Assembly (NCBI RefSeq): GCF_024868665.1
Contig: NC_079892.1
Span: 9,870,251 to 9,934,250, forward strand
Source of the DNA: Triplophysa rosa
Lineage: Eukaryota > Chordata > Actinopteri > Cypriniformes > Nemacheilidae
Length of the DNA stretch: 64,000 bases
Direction of reading: 5' to 3'
Part shown: in pieces, positions 12,713 through 22,339 of the stretch
How positions within the stretch are numbered: position 1 is the first letter of the stretch
Layout of the letters: every line of letters starts with the position of its first letter
The notes under the pieces: generated by a model
The model's input: only the letters and a program-made list of their open reading frames with translations
Told to the model about the DNA's origin: nothing
Database searches by the model: none
Translations under genes and position numbers: made by a program

Positions 12713-14564
12713 GAGAGTGGGGTAAGATGAGCCAGTGGGTAAGTTGATCCACCCACTGTATCTCAGCGACTGAACACTTTTGTTGTCATTTGACCATACA
12801 TTTTGGAATCACCCGTTATTTCTGCCAGAATGTGAAAATGGGAAGCACATGGGAGAATTGGACAGCATAAATTGACTTTAAAAACTGTTTTTGGCTTGTC
12901 AAAGTACATTTTTTGCATATAAACTGTAGGCCTAATGGCTGGTACATCGAAGCACATGTATCCAGGTCTAAAAATATTTATGATGCATGTTGGTGATTTA
13001 CCAACATATAAAACCATGCAAATAAAGCCCTATTCACACGGGATTAGTATTACCTGGGGACCTCTAGTCATTTGTAATAATTGCAGAGTTTGTCTGTGAT
13101 CTTAATCCCGTGCAAATCGGCTATGTCTGTAATTTGTAAAGTAAAAATTCCCCCGCAAATTACCTACCATATTTTGACGAACACAGAGGTCCTGTGATAA
13201 TATTAGTCTCATGCGAATCGGCATCTTTGTGATTTGGTGGGCTCATATATCATTTTTCAAGGTTTTATCCACCGGGTGCGAATAATGGAGGCTGTGTTGA
13301 AGTGTTTTGATATTATTTTGGGTGTTGGGTCATATCCATACCTGCCAACACTGTTGTTTTGGCCGGGAGTCTCCCGTTTTGTTATTTCTCATGGAAACTC
13401 GTAACATGTGAGACCCGCGATCGCTGTGATCTGTCCGGTTCTCGGGTCTCAAATGCTTACAAGTACGGTCATATATCAGTATACACCACACAACTATAGG
13501 CTATACAAACTATATGCAAAACCTTGCCATCATATCCGGGAAATAATTCCGTAAATTTGAGTAAAATCACAGGCTTCACTTATCCCGTGTGAATGCGCCA
13601 CAAGAAATACAGATGATGTGGGGAGGTAATTTCTAAATCACACGAGGTCCCCAGATAATACTAATCCCGTGCGAATAGGGCTTAATTTGGCAAAATAGTT
13701 ACCTGAATTTGTAATCTAGCTATTTTTTTCCAAAGTGGCAGCTATGGGGCAAAGTGAACCACATGCTTTGGTTTAAATTGAGCCAGTGTCGACACTTAAA
13801 TTAACTTAAATTTCAAATTTTTAAATCTGTATAATTTCAATGAAATTTCACATAACTTTCTAGTTTGTCATGTTTACTTTAGTATAGGCTACTAAGTGCA
13901 CTTATATTCTCTGATTAAGAAAAGCATTTTACACCTGATTTTACTCTCTCTACTTTCCAACTTACTTTCACTAATGGCCTAACATGTTTGGCATTAAAAA
14001 GCACTGTATAATGCCAAGAATCTACAAAAACAGACATAGTGAGAGCAGAAATTCAATTATTTTTAATCAACAAACTCTCGGTTTAGTCTGTTTTTGGAAG
14101 GTTACAACTTTGGTGTTTTACAAGATAAGTTATTTCAGAAATGCAAATCGAAAGATATTTCAAATTAAAGATATTGAAATGTAAAGTTTATTTGGTTATT
14201 TTTTGTTTAAGTTAGCTTAAAAAGAAACAACTATTAGTATTTGTAAGGGAAAATAATGATTGAATTACTTTTTTAGAAGGTAAATCTTTAAAAACATGCT
14301 CTTTATTCAAATTCAGTTGCATGCTCGGTATATCCTCATATGGTTCAACTTACCCCCGGACTCTGATCAACTTACCCCTATCATTCATGGTGCAAACTGA
14401 GCCACAGGAGCACTTTTTTAAAAGAAGCCATATTTTTAAAACCATATGTCATAGATGTGTTCTAATTTTTTAGATTGATAGGAAACATACTGAAATTAGA
14501 TTAAATATTTTGTTTCATCTTGAGGACCACATAAGTAAAAAATGGCTCATCTTACCCCACTCTC
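12713..14564. mobile_element. TIR DNA element with ends GAGAGTGGGGTAAGATGAGC
   Basis: A perfect 22-bp terminal inverted repeat, GAGAGTGGGGTAAGATGAGC plus CA, sits at 12713-12734 and inverted at 14543-14564. The interior holds related words in both orientations ('ggtaagttgatcca', 'caacttacccc', 'gagccac'). No transposase frame is present, so it is non-autonomous. A second element is inserted at 13026-13682, leaving about 1.2 kb of its own sequence. Superfamily not assigned. Confidence 0.85.
13026..13682. mobile_element. Nested Harbinger-like MITE, TSD TAA
   Basis: Forty-bp terminal inverted repeats begin AGCCCTATTC(A/G)CACGGGAT and run to GGGGACCTC with only a few mismatches. The element is flanked by TAA on both sides (13023-13025 and 13683-13685). 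A TAA/TTA 3-bp target duplication is the signature of PIF/Harbinger elements. Internal partial copies of AATCCCGTGCAAATCGGC occur at about 13104, 13204 and 13575, like subterminal transposase-binding repeats. No coding capacity. Confidence 0.88.
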
Positions 14565-14599
14565 CCCCCTATACAGTTCGTTATGCGCATCAGGCTATC

Positions 14600-15805
14600 A
14601 GTGAAAAAGAGATCTGTGGTCATGGCTACAAGCTGAGATGCTAAAAACATACATTGCGGCATGGATGAGAATCTAAACTAAAGCATAAAGGTTCTTAAAA
14701 CTCAAATGTAATATGAAAGTTACACAGAAGCGATGAAATAAACAAAAATGTCATTTTTAAACTTTCCTCTGACAAAGGCATAAATCGCACTGAGGCCACT
14801 GGGGTGACAGGTATCGTCTCATTTACAATCCAATTGACTTTTAGAGTCTGTTGAAATCCTGCCAATGTCAATCTATAGGACATTTCACAATGTAGCTAAT
14901 GAAAAAGTGAAAGTAGCCTACAGCTTCTTGTAGCCGGCTGCATTTCTATCAATTACTTTCTCATTTTCCTTATTAAACACAACAGTGTGAAGCGACCATC
15001 AGCAAATGGACATGTGTTTACATAAAATGGTGCATCTTGTTGTCTCTAAGGCAGGAAAATGTTATTTCACTGCATTGGATGTTGGTGCATTATCCCTTTT
15101 TCCAATTAAGGGAGAATGTAAATCAGGCCACGCATTTGCATGCAATGGTAGTATTGCCCCGCTTCCTGCTGGGACTGAGGCGGTACGAGGGAGGCAGGCA
15201 AAATACTCGGGGTGTTAATAAAGATCTGAGCTTGAAAGTACACTTATTGAAGACAGCCAATCTGGTTATGTGACCGGATTAAAATTTATAAGACCTCCGC
15301 TATGCAAATGACACTTAGGGTGTAATTTGGATCTGATCCTAATGTTTAAATGATCATGTGTTCGTGTGAAGTATTCAAGTAAGGGATGCATAATTGAAAA
15401 AGCTATGATACAGTTGCATCAGAAATTATGAAATAGCTACAGCAGTGAAATGAGACTCAAACGATGGCCAGGTTCTGTGTAGGAAGAAGATCAGGATCAT
15501 CTTAAAAATAAGTCACGATAATGAGAGCATTTCTTGAAATGATTGCGCTGCATAATGAGAACTTTATCTGGTTACCTGACAACATTTTTTCCAAAGTTAT
15601 ATACAGTTCATTACGGTAATTGCCGGCACGGCACCCTACAGCAGTCCTGCTTGCTTGTGCCTTGCTCAAGGGCATCATTGGATATGGAGGTGAGATCAAC
15701 AATGGAAGATTCAAACCTGAATGGTTGGCATTACTAACCCAACTTCATTATTTTAATGATTAAGCTACATGCCTGGCCTTTATAGCACACATTTTTTGTT
15801 AAACT
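14600..15805. other. Intron of grm8, nothing firm recognised
   Basis: Only short open frames. A stretch near 15600-15690 (gcacggcaccctacagcag ... gctcaagggcatcat) looks like an old dispersed repeat but has no clear ends. Confidence 0.4.
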
Positions 15806-16150
15806 TTCATTTTTAGGAGAACTATCCCTTTAAAGGGACAGGTTACCAAAAATTGAAAATTCTGTCATCATTTACTCGCCCTCAATTTACCATAGCAACT
15901 ACCATAGTAGGAAAATTACAATGCTATAGCCAAAAGTGCCTGATAACTGTTTGCTTTCCTACATTCTTCAAAATATCTTCTTTTGTGTTCAACAGAACAC
16001 GGTAGTCAATGATGGCCAATAACTGTTTGGTTGCAATCACTCTTCCAAACATCTTTCTCTCCGTGTTCATCAGATCAAAGAAATTCATACAGATTTGGAA
16101 CTACTTGAAGGTGAGTAAATGATGACAGAATTTTTATTTTTGGGTGAACT
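15806..16150. mobile_element. MITE family F1: end fragment plus abutting full copy
   Basis: A 28-bp right-end fragment (ttcatttttaggagaactat...) touches the left end of a complete diverged copy that runs from about 15832 to 16150 (tgatgacagaatttttattt then tgggtgaact). Direct abutment suggests insertion of one copy into the terminal TTAA of another. Confidence 0.8.
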
Positions 16151-17128
16151 GAGCAATTGAAATTTCATCTGGGCTTTTTCATTTGTATGAGATTTTAGTG
16201 GACCATCATTTTGTTGTCTTTTCGATATAAGGACTACCTATGGGAACGGCATTTTACTTTATTGTTGAAATGTACATTGTTCACTGATCAGGCCTCGCAC
16301 AGAACAGATTATGAAGTGACATTTTTAATCTAGTGACAGAAAAACATTAATAACATAGCAAAGGACATTTCCTCCCTCACAAAGCAATTTTTTGCAATCA
16401 CATATCTTGTCCAACTGACAAAATAATAAAAGCATTCATTCAGTACAGAAGTACATGTGACTGGATTAGCATAAACGCTTCACAGTCAAAGCAACACGCT
16501 GTGAGACATTTACAGAACGCTTCTCGCCATATACATTATGGACATCTCACGCAGGTTACAGACGCTCTGAATCAGAAGCACTCGATGTGACAACACACTT
16601 CAACAATACGTTTGGTTTCCCTCCCCTCTTAGCGCCAGCGAGAAAGGCGAACGAGGAGTTAGCCACTCAATTCCGGCGTGACTCACAAGAGACATTTGGC
16701 AAAAAGCATGCAATTTTGATACTTCCAAGAAAACACGGACAAAGGTGTACTTTTTGAAATGTCTTCAAGTGCCCTTCACTTAACAGGCATTTTGGGCTTG
16801 CTTGCTCGCTTTGCACGGACACCCATTTTGCTCCGCCGTAAAGGGCGACAAGCTATTAGAGTCAAAGCAAGAGACAAGTACCAAGAGTGGAGCTCAGACC
16901 CTCAACACAAGCGGGGTTTTAGAGGGGGTTATGTATTTTCGTATTGAAAGAGTGTGATGCTGTTGCACACGAGGGCTAGAAAATGTGCTATTAAACAGGA
17001 CTTCTATAAGAGCCAGAGCTCAAGAAGAGAATGTTATTTAGGGAAATGACACACAGTTTATAGTGAGTAAAAAATATTAATATTAATTAAAAAATATATT
17101 ACTGTCAAACTTCATACACTGAATAATT

Positions 17129-17205
17129 TAAAGGAGTCATATGACACGGCTAAAACGAATATTATCGTTTGTTTTATATGTAATGCAATGTGTAAACATT
17201 ATATA
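17129..17205 (+). mobile_element. Left-end fragment of the THAP-element family
   Basis: Starts aaaggagtcatatgacacgg and continues as taaaacgaatattatcgttt and atgtaatgcaatgtgtaaac. It matches the left end of the 2.9-kb element at 36451 over about 75 bp. The remainder has been lost or replaced; an LTR fragment follows within 50 bp. Confidence 0.7.
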
Positions 17206-17249
17206 TACACTATTTTTATTTACACTATTATTATATACACTACATATTA

Positions 17250-17322
17250 TTTAATAAAAGTTTCTGTTAACCCCTTCATCACCGCCTGCCTGCATCTGGG
17301 TTCTTCCTCGCCATCTGTGACA
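17250..17322 (+). mobile_element. LTR 3'-end fragment
   Basis: AATAAAAG polyadenylation-like signal, then gttaaccccttcatcaccgc and tgcatctgggttcttcc, ending in TGTGACA. The arrangement and words match the U5 ends of the two solo LTRs, here on the plus strand. No matching start was found. Confidence 0.6.
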
Positions 17323-17535
17323 CGTAATTTGCAGGTTGGACAGGCGGGACATGTCCCCACCACTTTTTGGAAAAAAAAGCTTGCGAAAGGTGTGTATTGT
17401 TTTGGGGCCATTAACATCTAAAACGCAGGATGCCTTGCTTTCTCCTACTTTTCAAAGTGCTCGCTGTCTGTCGTTGCTCGCACTTGCTGTGAAAACAAGC
17501 TTTTTTCCAGACGTGTCTGAAAATATGTGCATCAT

Positions 17536-17799
17536 GGGGGGGTAGAATCGTGTCAGGTGGGCAAAACAGATCTGGCTCCAATATTACCCCCCTAAGAATG
17601 TGTTGTAGTGCATGTGGCCTTAAAATTTTAGCATGTATATGTAAATATGATGAAATTCCATATTAAAAAACATACAGTGTTGCTTGTGTGCATGCATTAA
17701 ACTAATTGTTTTTGATTATGTGCATCCATGCATACGTTTGGGGGGGGTAGAATCGTGTCAGGTGGGCAAAACAGATCCTGTACCGATATTACCCCCCTT
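17536..17799. repeat. Pair of direct 58-60-bp motifs with G6TA/TAC6 ends
   Basis: Copies lie at 17536-17593 and 17740-17799. Each begins with a run of at least seven G and 'tagaatcgtgtcaggtgggc', continues aaaacagatc, and ends tattaccccccc-like. GGGGGGTA and TACCCCCC can pair within each copy as an 8-bp stem. Sequence between and after the copies is unrelated or strongly diverged. Confidence 0.85.
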
Positions 17800-17999
17800 G
17801 AAATAATATCAGTCATGTGTAACATGTACTGCTCCTGAAATACTTGTTTAATGTTGTATAGGTCTAGTCTTAAAAGTTGAACACATTTTACACATTAAAA
17901 CTCGCTAAAAATATGAAATAACACCTATGTGTTATAAAACTGGAATTATTTGTGACCAAAAAAACATAAAGTTCTATTTGTGGAAGACAGAGAGCTGCG

Positions 18000-19527
18000 A
18001 CCTCAGAACCGCCGCGGCCAGTATGAAATGCGTGCATCATGCGCGCTGTAATCGTGTCGGTGTCCGGCTGCGCATCTGCGGAAGCACAATGAACCCGTGC
18101 TTTATACTCTCTATAAACGTATAAGTAGAATTTATAATGGTTTCTATCGCTTTTTCAGCAGTGTATGCATTCTAAAATGCTAAAAATATAGCTTATTTCT
18201 GCTCATTGTACATCCAGTGGAGGGCGATGTGTTAATGTAGAATGATTGTGCTCATCTATCTTTTTACTCGGCCATCCAATCACAGCGCAGGAGGGGCGGG
18301 ACAAATACCGCATCAACAAATCGGCAAATACCTGTAGGCTACAACCTTATGTCTGTCTAAGAGGCACAGAGAAGGCTCGTAGCACAATTTAACTAACAAT
18401 CGCTGTCAGAATCGCAAAAGTAAACAAACGGCCATCTGGTGAATTATGGTAGAGGTAGAGCCCACTATAATGCAACCTATAGCCAAATGACAGGGTAAAA
18501 CGCAGAACCTCTTACTACTTACTTTCGTTTTGTTTCAATTCTTTTTTAGAATCTGATCATATCTAATAAGCTACAGAGATCTTAAATAATAAAGATGTGA
18601 GATATGCTTCAGAGAAAAAAATCTTTGCGAAAATGCATGCATTTCAGGAGAGCACCAAGAAAAACAATGCTACTCTTGTTCTGGGTGTGTCTAAGTGAGA
18701 CCATTTGGATAAATATGAATAAAAATCACTTGGCCCCATTTTGCGAAAGTCGCAGAGGCCACTCGCAGAGACAGCACATAGGTAATTCAAAGTCATTATG
18801 AAAAGTGTTCTCTCAAATGAATTGTCTGACAACGATCACAGTCTCCTCTCATCCCTGCTGAAGTGGAAGTTAGCGCTACACACTAATTATGACAGAACAG
18901 TTCTTAACTCAATGAAGCGACACACGCACACACATAGACGAGTTCGCCCTAAATGATAGTGTGGGAAATTACATGGTATTCTGAACTGGAGAACAATGTA
19001 TCAAGGACGCCAACCCTCTGCCCACCTTATGCCCAGGAACCAGACGCATTAAAAAGTCTAATGATTGCCTTCCTTCGCTCGGCGGTATTACATTAGAATT
19101 CTGCCCAAAGTTTTTGACTTTCGGCTGACCTTTGAATCCATTTTCAGAACTTGCAATTGCACAGATACCCACTTCATCCGAAAAGAACGTACTGTACGTG
19201 TTTTGTTGACACTCCTGTGTAATCACTCCTACAGCCGTGCGTGAGTTAGTCGTTAAACAAGTCGCCCGTTTCGAGCTCTCAGTCAGCAGGGGTACCGGTG
19301 AGGAGATGTGAGAGCTATTAACTTTGAGTTCGGGTGCCGCATATATAAGCCTATGCCTACTCAGGGCCCTGTGAGGGTCCGTTCAGCGTAAAGCCTCAGG
19401 CTACTTGTATCACTGCGGGATTACTAGCGTCTGTGCACCTGTAAAAAGAAAGAATGTGGGCGTACCTGCTCCTACATCGTAATGACTTCCATTATATGGA
19501 CACAAAACCACCGAGACATTTCTCAGC
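18000..19527. other. Intron of grm8, nothing firm recognised
   Basis: Mixed sequence with GC-richer patches (18000-18110, 19240-19440) and no exon-like frame with splice sites. 'catccaatcacagcgcag...' near 18270 resembles dispersed repeat sequence. No function assigned. Confidence 0.4.
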
Positions 19528-19612
19528 GTATCTTTTGTGTTCCACACAAGAAAGAGTCATATAAAGGTTTTGAACTACATGAGGGGGAATGAATGATGAC
19601 AAAATTTAATGT
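19528..19612. mobile_element. MITE family F1, right-end fragment
   Basis: tatcttttgtgttccacaca ... catgagggggaatgaatgatgac matches the right arm of the F1 fold-back MITE. The left arm is absent. Confidence 0.65.
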
Positions 19613-19979
19613 TAACAACAATAACCCACAAAGTTCCTTTGAAATGGTCTATAAATTGTAATTAGTCTTGTGGGAATCCTGGCCAGAATTATAGTGCCTT
19701 TCTAACTGTGTTATCACACACTACAGTATGTGCAATTTACTGCCCGCACATCATGTACAGACGCAAATGTAACCGAATACAAAATCAAACTCCATTAGCC
19801 TCCCTTCCAGGTCTGATGCAAAATGCAGGACTCATTAGATAACCGCAGACATCATTTTGGACACACGTGTCCTATAGACATGTTCCAACACGTAAAAGCA
19901 AATTCAGTGAAATCAGCACTTTGGCAGAGTGTGTACAGAATTCATTTTATATTCATAGAAAACAAGATGAACTCTCTGT

Positions 19980-19984
<5 letters not shown>

Positions 19985-20011
<27 letters not shown>
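19985..20011. repeat. (AC)n microsatellite
   Basis: A run of about 13 AC units; likely polymorphic. Confidence 0.97.
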
Positions 20012-21296
20012 TGGTCCAACACTGACCACACGTGCTGCTGATTCAGTGCTTTCTCATCATATGATTACTTCACAGACAACCAAACCTCAATCACCGCTTG
20101 ATCATAAAATCAATTCAGACAGCTGCCCGCCTCAATGCAACAGAAGACTCAAACACACATGCTGCTTTAAACCTCATTCCTTACAAGTAAAACCACACAT
20201 TTTTAGTAGGAAAGCTGAGTCCTCAGAATTTCAGGAAACCCATCACTGCACATTTTTTAAATGCAGTTTTATTTGCCTGACATCTTTCACCGGGGGTTAG
20301 GGCAAAGCGGTTGTCTTTTAGATAGTTCTTAAACTAGGCAAAGACTGCTGTGATGTTACATTTTTCTGTCTGCAAGATGTTATAGTCAGCATAATGTAAA
20401 TTTCAGGACAGGAAGTGTAATGCTAATTGGAGTGTCCAAGTCAACTGGAACAAGTGCCAGGGGATGTGTCTTAAAAAGTGCTTTTCTTCCTAAACCCAGG
20501 ATTATTATAATCGTAAAAACGGACTTTTTTATTTACTCAATGAAATGTGACTGGTACATGCTCGGGTTCACATCACTGTCACAATGCTACTGTTGTTTTT
20601 TTGGTCGGTTCTGTGATTCAATACTCTTGCTGGTGTTCTTGCTAGGTGCTACATTTTAATTTCTATAATGCATTTCCACCCCTTCAAGATCAATACAGCC
20701 TCGAACACTACATCCAACCCTCATGCGTGGCTCACAAACGCAATTCGTTGGTTTTTACGCATCTACAGTTGATTTTTGTTCTGAATTTAGCGCATGGAGA
20801 GTGTTATAAAGTATAAATCAGGCTGCAGCTGAAGTGAATCGCGTGACAGAGATCCCCCAAAGTGAACTGATGCATTCTCACGGCTTGCTTCCTCGCCTAA
20901 CAGCCCAGGCGAGGAAGTATCACTGCTCGACTAAATATAACAGTGCTGTTGGTATCTCCGATGCACAATTGGTCGTCTGCGAGAGTGCCGGGGAGATGCT
21001 GCAACAGAATCAGCAGTGCATCACAGATCACGTGACTGGAATTGCCCCATATAGAGAATAGACTCGAGTCACAAAAGAGCTATTGGAGTATAGAAAAATC
21101 TCTCAAAAACAGCACATAATTAAATAACTTCTTTAAAAATATCCTTGGTCTTATGAATGATTCATCCGTGCACATTTTTTTAAAAGAATGAATTTGTCCT
21201 TATTTTCTTTAATTAAATTGGAAATACTTTGCTGCCTTTAAAATGACCTGTTTTGTCATCTGTCTCATTGACAAAATGTCAAATGCTGTTCCATTT

Positions 21297-21346
21297 GTAA
21301 GTTGTTTTGAATAAAAGCATCTGCTAAATAAATTCATGTAAATGTA
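21297..21346 (+). mobile_element. tRNA-type SINE tail fragment
   Basis: gtaagttgttttgaataaaa then gcatctgctaaat is the 3' tail consensus (AAGTCGCTTTGGATAAAAGC then RTCTGCTAAATG) shared by abundant fish SINEs. The tRNA-like head is not recognisable. Confidence 0.7.
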
Positions 21347-21669
21347 CACACTCAATTGAATAACATATAATAACTATATTTTTATATTATTTTAATAAAA
21401 TGTAGTGTAGTGTTTGTTTGTTATAAATCAAGTGTTTTGGGTGGTTTCCAGGGTGTAGCTAAGTGGTTGCTATGGTATTCAGGGTGGTTGTCAGGGTATT
21501 GGAAGGTGGTTGGTTTTATGTTCCGAGTGGTTCCTATCACTACTTCAAAAAATGAGCTATAGTCATTGTAACACTTGCTTTAGAAAGCACTCCTAATAAC
21601 ACCGTAGCCTAATTTTTCCAAATCCAAAAATAGAAAAAGCCCCGATTAAAATTTCTGTTTGTATTCCTG

Positions 21670-21818
21670 GGGTGCCCCAGAACTGTTTAGTTTTCCATAT
21701 TCTTCAAAAAAAAATATTTTGTGTTCAACCGAACAAAGAATTGTATACAGTTTTAGAACAACTTGAGATTAAGTAAATGGTGACAGACTTTTCATTTTTG
21801 GGTCAACTGTCCCTTTAG
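21670..21818. mobile_element. MITE family F1, right half
   Basis: Contains ccatattcttcaaaaa, attttgtgttcaaccgaaca, ttgagattaagtaaatggtg and a terminal ggtcaactgtcccttta. The left half is missing. Confidence 0.75.
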
Positions 21819-22339
21819 ATGTTCACGTTTAATTATAAATATGTTACATTTTGCAAGTAAAACGCATAGCTAATGCATTTAGATTTCAGTATGTGAAAAT
21901 ATGGAAAATTTATACTGTGCTGGGGTGTTTGTATAAGTATGTGCATATGTATTCAGGCTTGTGTCTGTGGTGTATTTAGTGCATCTATTCAAATCTGCAT
22001 TTTCCAAGCCCTGGCGACGCACAGCCGCTGACAGCTGGAATCTCTCAGCATCTGTTTATGTTATGTGATAAAAAGAGTATCTTTTTGTCATGACTTAATA
22101 GCTCTCTCCTTTCATACTTCTTTAAGGAATAGATCATCATAATCAGCATTTCTGCCAACGTGCGGTTGTAGTGAAGCGTAGTCTAAGCATCTTCTCTCAG
22201 ATCATTCAGAAGAGAGAGAGAGCGTGAGAAAGAGGGAGCGACGTGTCGAATCCGCAGCTATGTAATTATTCTCATTATGTCAAATCACCATGCCAGAACA
22301 ATAACTCTGCTTTCAAAAGACCCCAAATGTCCATCTGTA

